Source: Membranihabitans maritimus
GTDB lineage: Bacteria > Bacteroidota > Bacteroidia > Chitinophagales > Saprospiraceae
Length of the DNA: 64,000 bases
Assembly (NCBI RefSeq): GCF_021729145.1
Contig: NZ_JAJSLW010000026.1
Coordinates: 1 to 64,000 of the forward strand
Direction of reading: 5' to 3'
Part shown: piece after piece, positions 55,863-64,000 of the stretch
Layout of the letters: each line of letters begins with the position of its first letter
Position numbering within the stretch: position 1 is the stretch's first letter
Notes under the pieces: model-generated
Told to the model about the DNA's origin: nothing
What the model saw: the letters and a program-made list of their open reading frames with translations, nothing else
Database searches by the model: none
Program-made: the position numbers and the translations under genes

Positions 55863-56244
55863 TTCACAATTTTTGGTAAAGAATCACGCAAAAATAGAAA
55901 TTTAATATTACCAAATTATAAATTTCTGTGGTATAGTATACCTTTGGTGTTTTTTCCCTCTTCGAAAATGTCCTAGCGAGACAAAGCAAGGGTAGATAGA
56001 ATAAAGACATTATATAGCGATAGGTACGCTACAGAAGATAAAAGATTCTTCGCCATTTTCACAGTCTTTAAAATTCAAAGGCAGAAGCCACAATTTTTAA
56101 GAACTGATCAGCCTGCCAAGAGACGGAGCATGCCTTGTCCACCCACCTCCCGTTCCATTTGACAATTTGATTATTCATCGAGTTCAGGCCTTACCAAAAG
56201 AGTTGCGATTTAATCATACATTTGAACTTTAACAGAACGAAAAA
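55863..56244. other. Intergenic region between SemiSWEET and the sulfatase
   Basis: A 382-base region with no reading frame worth calling. It holds a 13-base inverted repeat GGTATA-G-TATACC (55930-55942), 68 bases before the SemiSWEET start, possibly a regulatory site. The part near 56100-56200 is less AT-rich, but I recognise nothing in it. Confidence 0.5.
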
Positions 56245-57714
56245 TCAATCATTTTTATCCCATGACTCCGGATGAAAATCGGGATTGAAGGCCGGGAATT
56301 GTGCGTTAACTTCCTTGCGCCATTCTAACAGTTTTCCATACAAATCATTTGCTTTTTCCGGATAAATATTGGTTAAATCTTCTGTTTCACCTATATCACC
56401 TTTGAGGTTATAAAGTTCGATCTTATCATCTTCAAAATAGTGAAGCAACTTCCAATCTCCATTTCGGACTGCATTAACCGGAGTGGTAGTAGAATAGTAA
56501 TGAGGGTAATGCCAAAACAAATATTCTCTCCCAAATTCAAAATCCGGATTCTCAAGTAAAGTTGCCAAATTTAAACCATCGATTTCATCACTTGAAGCTT
56601 TCAAATTATTCATCTCTACCAAAGTCGGAAGTAAATCAGTCGTCATTGCAGGAATATTACATACTTTTCCTCCCTCTGTCCTACCAGGCCATTTAATAAT
56701 AAGAGGTACCCGAATACCTCCTTCATACAATGAACCTTTGCCAGATCTCAAAGGTTGGTTATTAGCTACAGTTTCCCAATCAAAATAAGGTCCTATCCTA
56801 CCCCCATTATCTGACAAAAATACAATAATAGTTTCTTCCTGAATTTCCTCTATTTCCAATTTGTCTATAATGCGCCCCACATTTTCATCGAGGCTGGCGA
56901 TCATTGCAGCGTAATTATAGTTTTTATGTTTCATCCCCGGTTTCACTTTTTTCTTGAAGTATTCCACCCAGTCAGGTTTCCCTTCAATCGGGGTATGAGG
57001 ATTGTAATAAGACAATTGAATAAAGAACCGCTGGTCCTTTTTAGCATCAATGATTTCTATAGCCCGGTCTGTTAAACGATCAGTAAGATAGGAGCTATCA
57101 TGCGACCCAAGCTCCAGTCCCGGGATATATCTTAATTGTTTTTGGTAATTATTCCCACCAAAAGGATACCAGTAGGTGTCAGGGGCCCCCCAGGCCGTTC
57201 CTCCTATATTAATATCAAATCCATGGTTCTCCGGATAATAATCAAAATTCCCCAAATGCCATTTTCCAAGATGAGCTGTAAAATAGCCTGCCTTTTTGAA
57301 TATTTCTGCTATGGTTTCTTCTTCAAGAGGCAAATTGCCCACAGTAGTAGGTTTAACCATTCTTCGATTATGAACAAATGCCGATGATTCAGAATAATCA
57401 CCGGAATTTTCAAAATGGGTGGTCATATGCAGTCGGGCTGGATGTTTACCGGTAATAATGGAAGCACGGGTTGGAGAACAGACCGGGCTAGCTGAATAAA
57501 ATTGACTAAATCGGACATTCTCACGGGCCAATCGGTCCAGGTTGGGGGTTTCATGCAAATCACTACCATAAATTCCCAGGTCGGACCACCCCAGGTCATC
57601 TGCAATTATTACGATTACGTTTTGATTACTTTGGGACTCCTGTGCAGATAATGTTCCAAGCGTAAAAAACGGCAATAAGAAAAAGAAGAAACCATTTACA
57701 TCTATACATTTCAT
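56245..57714 (-). CDS. Exported sulfatase, formylglycine-dependent
   Basis: A 489-residue sulfatase. The start ATG at 57714 gives a signal peptide ending TLSAQE. The frame is also open from TTG at 57756, which would overlap the upstream gene. The metal site IIADDLGWSDLG (36-47), the formylglycine motif C79-SPTR with TGKHP after it, HLGKWHLG, and IVFLSDNGG are all present. The C-terminal half contains GLNLATLLENP and YFEDDKIELYNL. It hydrolyses sulfate esters of glycans. It follows another sulfatase gene closely (38 bp), and both may be on one transcript. Confidence 0.93.
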   Translation of the reverse strand: MKCIDVNGFFFFLLPFFTLGTLSAQESQSNQNVIVIIADDLGWSDLGIYGSDLHETPNLDRLARENVRFSQFYSASPVCSPTRASIITGKHPARLHMTTHFENSGDYSESSAFVHNRRMVKPTTVGNLPLEEETIAEIFKKAGYFTAHLGKWHLGNFDYYPENHGFDINIGGTAWGAPDTYWYPFGGNNYQKQLRYIPGLELGSHDSSYLTDRLTDRAIEIIDAKKDQRFFIQLSYYNPHTPIEGKPDWVEYFKKKVKPGMKHKNYNYAAMIASLDENVGRIIDKLEIEEIQEETIIVFLSDNGGRIGPYFDWETVANNQPLRSGKGSLYEGGIRVPLIIKWPGRTEGGKVCNIPAMTTDLLPTLVEMNNLKASSDEIDGLNLATLLENPDFEFGREYLFWHYPHYYSTTTPVNAVRNGDWKLLHYFEDDKIELYNLKGDIGETEDLTNIYPEKANDLYGKLLEWRKEVNAQFPAFNPDFHPESWDKND

Positions 57715-57752
57715 TCGACAATATACAAATATAGTTACCAAAATTTTCCTAT

Positions 57753-59156
57753 TCAATTCTCTACATAATCAGGATTGGGCTCCATAGGTACAGACGCACC
57801 CGTACTATTTCGCCAGTTGTTTAACTCTTTTACAAATTCCCGGGAAATATCTTCTTTGGATTGTACTAAATTATTCCGTTCTCCCGGATCAACACTCAAG
57901 TCATACAGCTCGTATTCATCATCTTCAAAATAATGGTGAAGCTTCCATTTTCCTTTCAAAAGCGTAGAACCCGGCCTCGTTCGGAACAGGGTATCCCGTG
58001 CATCGTCCCCAGGACCGTCATACGCCTGCAAATAAACAGGAAAATGCCAAAATAAACTGCGCCCCGGATTAAGTTCTTCCCCTAATAACTCCGGCAAAAA
58101 ATCCACTCCATCCAAAGGGCCTTTACCAGTCCGGCCTGCTTTGGCTAAAGATAAAATAGTCGGATAAAAGTCGATATTTATCACAGGCAATCCGCTTTGG
58201 CTCCCTTCTTCTATTTTCCCGGGCCATGATACGATCAATGGCACTTTTGTCCCCCCTTCGTAATAAGAACCCTTCCCCGCTCTCAAAGGGGACTGAGAAT
58301 GTACTGCTGTGATTCCCCCATTGTCTGAGGTAAAAATTACCACAGTATTTTTGCGAAGCTCAAGGTGATCCAATGCATCCAGAATTCGACCGATATTCAT
58401 ATCCATCGTCTCGACCATCGCTCCGTAATTTGCTGTCTTTGGAGTAAATCCTCTGTTCAAATATTTTTTTACCAACTTTTCTTTGCCCTGAAGTGGTGTA
58501 TGAACTGCAAAATAGGGAAGGTAAAGGAAGAATGGTGCATTCGAGTTTTCGATTACTTTGATAGTCTCTGTTGTCAAACGATCTGTGAGGTACTCTCCGT
58601 CCGGGCCATCCGACAGTTTGGGATTTTGATAAGGGCTAAAATAGGTAGGTGGATGCCCCCGGTGTGTACCCCCTATATTTTGGTCAAAACCCTGAGTAGT
58701 AGGGTCTTTTCCTATATGCCACTTCCCAATACTAATTGTTGAATAACCAGCAAATTGTAATTCTTCCGCGAGGGTAACTATACTATCAGCCAAACTGGTC
58801 GTATTCGCAGTAGGGATGATCTTTCGATCCCTGCTCTTTCCCCGCTCTGAAGAACCAACCGTGTAAATTCCATGCCTTGGATTGTACATTCCGGACAACA
58901 AGGAGGCTCTGCTTGGGGCACAATTAGCCGCAGAAGCATAGGCATTGGTAAAAGTCATGCCGGACGCTGCCAAATGAAGAATACTTGGCGTAAAGAAATC
59001 AGTATTACCATATAATTCTGTATCCATATAGCCAAGATCATCAACATTTATCAAGATAATATTAGGACGCTGAAAATCCATTTTTGAACTATTGTCGCCA
59101 CTGCATCCGAAAATAAAAAGACCAATAAGGATTGGAAATAGTAATACATTTTTCAT
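57753..59156 (-). CDS. Sulfatase lipoprotein, formylglycine-dependent
   Basis: A 467-residue sulfatase lipoprotein with lipobox IFGC near residue 18. Marks are INVDDLGYMDTELYG (36-50), formylglycine motif C79-APSR with LSGMY, IGKWHIGK, and VIFTSDNGGI. The C-terminal YFEDDEYELYDLSVDPGE is shared with the next gene, so the two sulfatases are paralogues. It would remove sulfate from polysaccharides at the cell surface or in the periplasm. Confidence 0.93.
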   Translation of the reverse strand: MKNVLLFPILIGLFIFGCSGDNSSKMDFQRPNIILINVDDLGYMDTELYGNTDFFTPSILHLAASGMTFTNAYASAANCAPSRASLLSGMYNPRHGIYTVGSSERGKSRDRKIIPTANTTSLADSIVTLAEELQFAGYSTISIGKWHIGKDPTTQGFDQNIGGTHRGHPPTYFSPYQNPKLSDGPDGEYLTDRLTTETIKVIENSNAPFFLYLPYFAVHTPLQGKEKLVKKYLNRGFTPKTANYGAMVETMDMNIGRILDALDHLELRKNTVVIFTSDNGGITAVHSQSPLRAGKGSYYEGGTKVPLIVSWPGKIEEGSQSGLPVINIDFYPTILSLAKAGRTGKGPLDGVDFLPELLGEELNPGRSLFWHFPVYLQAYDGPGDDARDTLFRTRPGSTLLKGKWKLHHYFEDDEYELYDLSVDPGERNNLVQSKEDISREFVKELNNWRNSTGASVPMEPNPDYVEN

Positions 59157-59698
59157 TAGTCAATTAAAATTTGTGGTTCTTATGGGTTCTAAGAAATGAT
59201 TTTTCCTCACCGGTAGCAATTATATGGGTAATAAGAGTTTGTTTATACAAAGGACATCACTTGTTGAAAAATTCATCAATCGGCAGCAAAAGACCCATTT
59301 TATTTGATTCTTAGTTTGATTTTGCTGATAAATCGACTGCATTTACCTTAAAGTCAATTCCAGCTAAAAAAATTTATCTTTTTCACTCCCTTATGGAAAT
59401 TTTAGCAAACTTAAATGCCCGCCCACGTCCAGCATAAAAAAGTTTTCTCGTCTGATAAAAAAAATGTTTTGCCAAAGTTCAATTGAGCAAGTTATCGTAC
59501 ATGCTCTGGGACTAAGCCCAGGTGCTTCCATCATATATATACTACGTCTAAGCTGTATTCAATAACTCTGGTTCTTCATTCTGTCGGACTCCATTCTATA
59601 TTGCCTCGGGAGGGAGTCCTCGGTTCCACTCCAAAGGTGTGTAAACTTCATCAAAGGTGTATTTACCACCTTTGGTCCTACCTGTGTTCGGACTCAAT
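59157..59698. other. Intergenic region between two sulfatase genes
   Basis: A 542-base region with no gene. It contains a hairpin CAAAGGTG/CACCTTTG (59652-59659 and 59667-59674) 25 bases after the minus-strand sulfatase stop, without a following T run, and a CTGGG/CCCAG hairpin near 59506-59521. The rest is unassigned. Confidence 0.5.
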
Positions 59699-61234
59699 TC
59701 AGTCACCAAGAGCCTCCATACGAAATCGTTCCAACTCCGGTATAGTGTGTTCTTCTGTCATAATATTTCTTATTTTCTCTACTATATCAGGATGGTCCGC
59801 AGATACATCAGTGGTTTCCTGAAGGTCGTCCTCCAGGTTGTACAACTCAATTTCAGTATTCCCTTGTTGGATATTTTGTCTAATTCCCTTCCAATTACCC
59901 ATCCGCACTGCCTGCTGTCCCTGATAAGAAGGAAATTCCCAGTACAAATATTCACGCCCAATAGACTCTTTTTCTCCATTCAGTACAGGAAGCAAATTTT
60001 TTCCATCTACTACTATGGTAGTATCTACCCCGGCAATTGCATTAAAAGTAGGCATCATATCCCAAAATGCAGAAATCTCATCCGACGTACTACCCGGAGC
60101 TATGACACCTGGCCATGCGGCTATCATAGGCACTCGAATACCCCCTTCATACACATATCCTTTTCCCCTGCCTCGCTCAATATTGAAGGGGCCACCACTA
60201 TCAAACCAGGGTGATTGAGTGCCCCCATTGTAAGTAGGCCCATTATCACTGGTAAAGACAATAAGTGTATTATCGTACAAACCTTCATCTTTCAACTTTT
60301 CCACCAAAATACCTACTTGATCATCTAAATACGATATCATTCCGGCGTAGGCAGCGCGGGGATACCGATGCGGAAAATATCCCATTCCCCCAAGGTATGG
60401 TTCTTCATCACCAAATTTCTCAACATAACGCATATAATATTTCGGTGGAACCTGCAGCGGAGCGTGAGGAATAGGAGTTGCAAAATATAAGAAAAAGGGA
60501 TTGTCTTTATTTTCATCAATAAATTTCAAAGTTGCATCCAGCATCAATTCGGGAGCGTATTCTTTTTGTAAAAACTTTTCATAAGATGTCGAATCCAATG
60601 GATCTGCTCCGTCAGGTAATTTTGTAGCCGGAACTACAATTTCATTATCTAACCACACTTTTTCTTCGTTCTCCCACAAATGTCTCGGATACAGGTTATG
60701 GGCTTGTCGCTGACATACATATCCATAGAAAAAGTCAAAACCCTGCCTATTGGGTAACCCTTCGGTATGTGGGGCTCCTAACCCCCATTTCCCTACAAGG
60801 GCCGTTTTATACCCGGCTTTTTGCAGGGATTCCCCAACTGTAAAAGTCTGATCAGGGATAGGCTTTTGACCTTCGAGATTGGGATCGTAAATAGCTTTTT
60901 CATAATCCCATACATCTCCTCTTTCCCCCCACTCATGATTGCTGCGAATATAAGCGTGACCGGGATGCATTCCAGTAAGAAACATATATCGCGAGGGCGC
61001 GCACACCGGAGAACCAGCATAATGCTGGGTAAACTTCATTCCGCTCTTCGCAAGTGCATCAATATTTGGCGTTTCTATTTTTTCCTGACCATAACATCCC
61101 AAATCCCCATACCCCAGATCATCGGCAAGAATATAGATGATATTGGGTGGCTTCTGACTATCGACTTCTTCATCGGATACTTCCTGGCAAGCAAAAATGG
61201 AAAGAAATAGTATAAACAGTTGGAGAAATTTCAT
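59699..61234 (-). CDS. Sulfatase lipoprotein, formylglycine-dependent
   Basis: A 511-residue sulfatase lipoprotein with lipobox FAC near residue 16. The metal site LADDLGYGDLGCYG (36-49), the formylglycine motif C78-APSR with LTGMHPG, LVGKWGLG, and VFTSDNGPTYNGG are present. It has a longer middle part than its two neighbours (LPDGADPLDSTSYEKFL near 205), suggesting another substrate, like N-acetylgalactosamine-6-sulfatase relatives. It is the first gene of its strand after hicB and has about 540 bases to the next sulfatase, so it may be its own unit. Confidence 0.93.
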   Translation of the reverse strand: MKFLQLFILFLSIFACQEVSDEEVDSQKPPNIIYILADDLGYGDLGCYGQEKIETPNIDALAKSGMKFTQHYAGSPVCAPSRYMFLTGMHPGHAYIRSNHEWGERGDVWDYEKAIYDPNLEGQKPIPDQTFTVGESLQKAGYKTALVGKWGLGAPHTEGLPNRQGFDFFYGYVCQRQAHNLYPRHLWENEEKVWLDNEIVVPATKLPDGADPLDSTSYEKFLQKEYAPELMLDATLKFIDENKDNPFFLYFATPIPHAPLQVPPKYYMRYVEKFGDEEPYLGGMGYFPHRYPRAAYAGMISYLDDQVGILVEKLKDEGLYDNTLIVFTSDNGPTYNGGTQSPWFDSGGPFNIERGRGKGYVYEGGIRVPMIAAWPGVIAPGSTSDEISAFWDMMPTFNAIAGVDTTIVVDGKNLLPVLNGEKESIGREYLYWEFPSYQGQQAVRMGNWKGIRQNIQQGNTEIELYNLEDDLQETTDVSADHPDIVEKIRNIMTEEHTIPELERFRMEALGD

Positions 61235-61298
61235 TGGACAAGGAATTTAATCAGCTAAAAATTAAAAGTACAAAAAATGGAATTAAAGAATATAAGTT

Positions 61299-61336
61299 CT
61301 TGCTAGTACCTTTCAAAAAAGTAATAAATTTATTAC
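61299..61336 (+). promoter_or_regulatory. hicAB promoter with overlapping 16-bp operator palindrome
   Basis: GTAATAAATTTATTAC at 61321-61336 is a perfect 16-bp palindrome. A TTG at 61300-61302 is followed after 21 bases by TAAATTTA (61324-61331), a near match to TAnnTTTG that lies within the palindrome. This puts the palindrome over the -7 box and about 12 bases before the hicA GTG start. It is well placed for autorepression by HicB. Confidence 0.6.
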
Positions 61337-61347
61337 CTTTACACATT

Positions 61348-61545
61348 GTGGAATATGGTACACTGTTCAAAATATTGAAAAAAGATGGCTAGTTTGTAGT
61401 AAGGCAAAAAGGTAGCCATGTAATTATGAGACACCCTACAAAGCCCAAGCAATTGACAGTACCATTTCATGCTGGAAAAGAGGTAAAAAAAGGACTATTA
61501 ACGTCTATACTAAAACAGGCAGACATTAAAACAAATAAAAGATGA
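61348..61545 (+). pseudogene. hicA: hicA toxin gene interrupted by a TAG codon
   Basis: A 66-codon frame begins with GTG (61348): EYGTLFKILKKDG, then TAG at 61390-61392, then FVVRQKGSHVIMRHP and KPKQLTVPFHAGKEVKKGLL to SILKQADIK, ending in TGA (61543-61545). Apart from the TAG it matches HicA, a small dsRNA-binding-fold mRNA interferase with the catalytic His in GSH. Relatives have Trp at the TAG position (KKDGW), so TGG to TAG is the likely change. The stop overlaps the hicB ATG (ATGA). As read, HicA is not made full length, though a C-terminal piece could start internally. Confidence 0.85.
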
Positions 61546-61931
61546 AGCCCAAAATCAAAATAACAATCATAAAAGAGGATACTGGATACAATGCAACAGC
61601 TTTGGTAAATGAAAATTTTATTTCTACCGAGGCAGAAACTTTTGAACACTTAAAAGAGATGATATTAGAAGCGGTTAATACCACTTTTGAAGATAAGAAC
61701 TTTGTATATACCGAAGATGAAATACAGTTCGAATACGACCTGGAAAGTTTTTTTGCCTTTTACAGGGTCATTAATGCCAAAGCCCTTTCACAGCGCATTG
61801 GTATGAATCAAAGTCTTTTAGCTCAATATATCAAGGGAATTAAAAAACCATCAGCAGCCCAAACCAGACGTATTTTGAAAGGAGTTCAACAAATCGGACG
61901 GGAATTGACCGAAGTACAGTTCTTGCTTTAA
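61542..61931 (+). CDS. hicB: HicB-family antitoxin with C-terminal HTH
   Basis: A 129-residue antitoxin. The N-terminal 60 residues form the HicB partial RNase H-like fold (KITIIKEDTGYNATALVNE, HLKEMILEAVNTTFE), and the C-terminal half contains an XRE-type helix-turn-helix (LSQRIGMNQSLLAQYIKGIKKPSAAQTRRIL). It binds HicA and represses its own operon. The protein is intact, while its toxin partner has an internal TAG. Its start shares 4 bases with the hicA stop. The 16-bp palindrome upstream is a fitting operator. Confidence 0.9.
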   Translation: MKPKIKITIIKEDTGYNATALVNENFISTEAETFEHLKEMILEAVNTTFEDKNFVYTEDEIQFEYDLESFFAFYRVINAKALSQRIGMNQSLLAQYIKGIKKPSAAQTRRILKGVQQIGRELTEVQFLL

Positions 61932-61976
61932 TACGAAGGGATAAACTATTCTATACCCTTTTATTCCATTTACCAA

Positions 61977-62852
61977 TTAATTCACCTTTAATTCCACCAT
62001 TACCGGGTAATGATCAGAATACATGTCCGTAAAATCGTCTTTTATAATTCTGGCATTCGTCACAGAGTTTTCCAATCCGGGAGATAAAAAAATATAATCA
62101 ATTCGCCTTAGTGACGCTTTATCCCCATCCTTCAGGATTGATTTTGTAGGAAATGAAAAGTCAACATTTTCCATGCTATGCCCTACGATGTCTACATATC
62201 CATTTTCTTCTACTTGTCGGATAACTTCATAATCCAATTTCCCGTCTTCCAGGTTTTCATGAGAAGAATATCGGGCGGCCGATTCTTTCATCCTCTCTAC
62301 CAGCCCACTTGTTTTGTAAAAAGCCTCATTCCCGGGAGATAGTGAATTAAAATCACCGAGTATAACCCAATCTTCTTTTGTGGGATTATGATCAATCGTA
62401 GAAAGTATCGTTTTCACTTCTTCCCTCCGTTTCCAATATTTGTGGGGAGAAAGATGCACCACCATATAGGATACGCCTTCAATTTCAGCCTTAATAAACC
62501 CGTGGTGCATATTATCCAACACTTTTTCTACATTGACGATAGGAAATTTGGACGTAATGGCAACCGGGTATCCCGTTTCTTTTAACAATACCGCATAAGG
62601 ATGTCCGTAAGACCGGGCGATATTTTCCAGTTTGGATTGTGTAAAATAATTTACTTCCTGTAGGGCCAGCACATCTGGATCTTGACTCTTTATCCACTCA
62701 GAAAACTTCACTTTTCCCTCTGTTGTATCCATTTTCATACCTTCCCAGATATTGTAGGAGATAACTTTGAGGTTTTGAGCATTCAAACCCAATATGAAAA
62801 AGAAAGAGAATCCCGAAATCATTGCTGAAACCCATAGTGTATTTGTTCTCAT
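61977..62852 (-). CDS. Exported endonuclease/exonuclease/phosphatase-family protein
   Basis: A 291-residue protein of the EEP family (DNase I-like fold). The start ATG at 62852 gives a signal peptide ending LNAQ; the frame open from TTG at 62891 adds only a poor extension. The family catalytic marks are ISYNIWEG (Asn), LALQEVNYF (Glu), VILGDFNSLSPG (Asp, Asn) and the final SDHYPVMVELKV (Asp, His). It is likely a phosphodiesterase or lipid/sugar-phosphate phosphatase in the periplasm or outside. It lies 109 bp downstream of the partial sulfatase, with a terminator between them. Confidence 0.88.
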   Translation of the reverse strand: MRTNTLWVSAMISGFSFFFILGLNAQNLKVISYNIWEGMKMDTTEGKVKFSEWIKSQDPDVLALQEVNYFTQSKLENIARSYGHPYAVLLKETGYPVAITSKFPIVNVEKVLDNMHHGFIKAEIEGVSYMVVHLSPHKYWKRREEVKTILSTIDHNPTKEDWVILGDFNSLSPGNEAFYKTSGLVERMKESAARYSSHENLEDGKLDYEVIRQVEENGYVDIVGHSMENVDFSFPTKSILKDGDKASLRRIDYIFLSPGLENSVTNARIIKDDFTDMYSDHYPVMVELKVN

Positions 62853-62901
62853 CCAGAATTGAAATTTATTCCTAATAAAATTATTATACAATATATAGAA
62901 A

Positions 62902-62930
62902 AGGCCTGTAAAGGTATTTACTACAGGCCT
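62902..62930 (-). terminator. Hairpin terminator after the partial sulfatase gene
   Basis: A perfect 9-bp stem AGGCCTGTA (62902-62910) with TACAGGCCT (62922-62930) and an 11-base loop, followed on the minus strand by TTTTC. It lies 30 bases after the sulfatase stop. Confidence 0.6.
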
Positions 62931-62960
62931 AAGTAAAGATTATTTAATATCCGGTAAAAT

Positions 62961-64000
62961 TTATCGGGATCTTTCCTTTTGCTTGACAAAATAGGGCTGG
63001 TACTTATATTCTGAATGTATATTCCATGGCACATTCACTCGTGGCAACTGTTTCTCCAATTGCTCTTTTATTTCAACATATCGACTATCACCTGCCCTAT
63101 TATACCATTCATGGGGATCTATCCTGTGATCGTATAATTCTTCCGTACCATCTTCATAACGGATATACCTAAAATCGGAGTTTCGGATAGAATGATTATT
63201 CTCTCCATACGTGGTAATTGCGTAATGCTTGACTGAAGGGTCGTAATCGTCTTTTAACAGTGAAACCAAACTTTTACCTTCATTCCTACCATAGGCCGGC
63301 AACCCACACCATTCTACAAGAGTGGGATAAATCGATAAAAGCTCTACTGGTTGGTCAACCACCCGGCCTCCTTCGATATTAGGTCCTGCAAACACCAAAG
63401 GAACCTTTGTAGCTTCCTCCCATAGTGCATGTTTGGCAAACGTACCTTTTTCCCCAAGTCGATATCCATGGTCCGACCACAAAACCACTATTGTATTTTC
63501 ACTGTAGCGACTGGATTCCAAAGCATCCAGAACTTTTCCTACCTGAGCATCAACAAATTTCACACAGGCCAGGTAAGCCTGAATAATATTCTTATATTCT
63601 CCGGATTCCAATGCCCACTCAGTTGTAGGCATCATAGGCAGATCGTTGATCTTCATGGCTACCTCCGGCACATCATTCAGATCATCTAGTTTGTAATTGG
63701 GTAGGGTTAATTGATCAGGGTCGAAACCTTCAAACCAATGAGGAGGGACATACCATGGTACATGGGGCCGTAAAAACCCCACTGCCAGAAAAAAAGGATC
63801 TGCATAATCTCTATTCAACCTTTCAACAATCCATTCTGCAGACTCCACATCAGGCATTAAAGAATCAGATTCAGGAAAACCACCCCAATCAGTACTGGTC
63901 CTTCCATAACCGGCTCCTCCTCCATCCCCTTCCCACATAAATCTTTTCTCCGGCTTGGGTCCGAATCCTGGATATCGTCCTCCGGATTCATTTAATACAT
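62961..64000 (-). CDS. Sulfatase, C-terminal part (cut by the window edge)
   Basis: The minus-strand frame is open to the window end, so the N-terminal part with the formylglycine motif lies outside. About 346 codons are visible. Marks of the iduronate-2-sulfatase-like group are AVGFLRPHVPWYVPPHWFEG, VLWSDHGYRLGEKGTFAKHALWEEA and VPLVFAGPN. The end FRYIRYEDGTEELYDHRIDPHEW is also typical. An ATG at 63938 is internal to the visible frame and is not a likely start. It is the fifth sulfatase and possibly begins a unit that continues with the EEP protein after the terminator. Confidence 0.92.
   Translation of the reverse strand, partial: VLNESGGRYPGFGPKPEKRFMWEGDGGGAGYGRTSTDWGGFPESDSLMPDVESAEWIVERLNRDYADPFFLAVGFLRPHVPWYVPPHWFEGFDPDQLTLPNYKLDDLNDVPEVAMKINDLPMMPTTEWALESGEYKNIIQAYLACVKFVDAQVGKVLDALESSRYSENTIVVLWSDHGYRLGEKGTFAKHALWEEATKVPLVFAGPNIEGGRVVDQPVELLSIYPTLVEWCGLPAYGRNEGKSLVSLLKDDYDPSVKHYAITTYGENNHSIRNSDFRYIRYEDGTEELYDHRIDPHEWYNRAGDSRYVEIKEQLEKQLPRVNVPWNIHSEYKYQPYFVKQKERSR

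Noticed and set aside
57715-57756. TTG start at 57756 for the sulfatase that would overlap the upstream stop
   Set aside because: The ATG at 57714 gives a clean signal peptide; the TTG extension adds residues not typical of exported sulfatases.
59652-59674. Hairpin CAAAGGTG/CACCTTTG after a sulfatase gene
   Set aside because: Position fits a terminator, but no T-rich tract follows on the minus strand.
37072-61392. General recoding of TAG as a sense codon
   Set aside because: Inositol oxygenase and the TlpA thioredoxin end in TAG at the expected family length, so TAG is a true stop in this organism.

Overview
The window reads as a chromosomal segment of a Bacteroidota bacterium: it is AT-rich, usually lacks Shine-Dalgarno sites, has several matches to the Bacteroidota promoter form TTG-N17-23-TAnnTTTG, and carries gliding genes (gldA, gldF, gldG) and very large secreted proteins with type IX secretion (T9SS) C-terminal signals, SprB repeats and an HYR-like domain. 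A marine or surface-living member near Saprospiria or Cytophagia is my inference. No tRNA, rRNA, CRISPR array or intact insertion sequence was seen.

Region 1 to 13.6 kb is mostly housekeeping: a UvrD/PcrA helicase, an M1 aminopeptidase lipoprotein, dapD, a PAP2-like membrane protein, an OmpA/PD40 protein, fadD, a viroplasmin-RNase H protein, dprA, def and ruvX. Region 13.6 to 25.2 kb holds a 1118-residue SprB-repeat protein that follows a 1.1 kb gene-free stretch, and the transcription unit cysC-cysD-cysN-upxY (PAPS synthesis plus a specialised NusG paralogue), then bamA and uppS. Region 25.4 to 34.1 kb, on the plus strand, has a small lipoprotein, a ketoacyl synthase III with two FemAB/GNAT-like genes, a YebC-family regulator and the gldA-gldF-gldG-DUF4340 operon.

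Region 34.1 to 64 kb is accessory. It has five sulfatases (one cut by the window edge), an inositol oxygenase with a sodium/solute symporter, a GH36-like glycoside hydrolase, a TlpA thioredoxin, a SemiSWEET, two giant T9SS surface proteins (1977 and 1629 residues) and an exported endonuclease/exonuclease/phosphatase protein. Two toxin-type genes, an Rpn nuclease and a hicA, are both interrupted by in-frame TAG codons, while hicB is intact behind a perfect 16-bp palindrome overlapping a promoter.

Themes: making activated sulfate at one end and removing sulfate from glycans at the other; outer-membrane assembly, gliding and T9SS adhesins; uptake and oxidation of inositol. The least explained structures are an intergenic repeat family (38.3-38.5 kb and 46.4-46.8 kb), the palindromes on both sides of the 1977-residue adhesin gene, and the long leader between upxY and the SprB-repeat gene.
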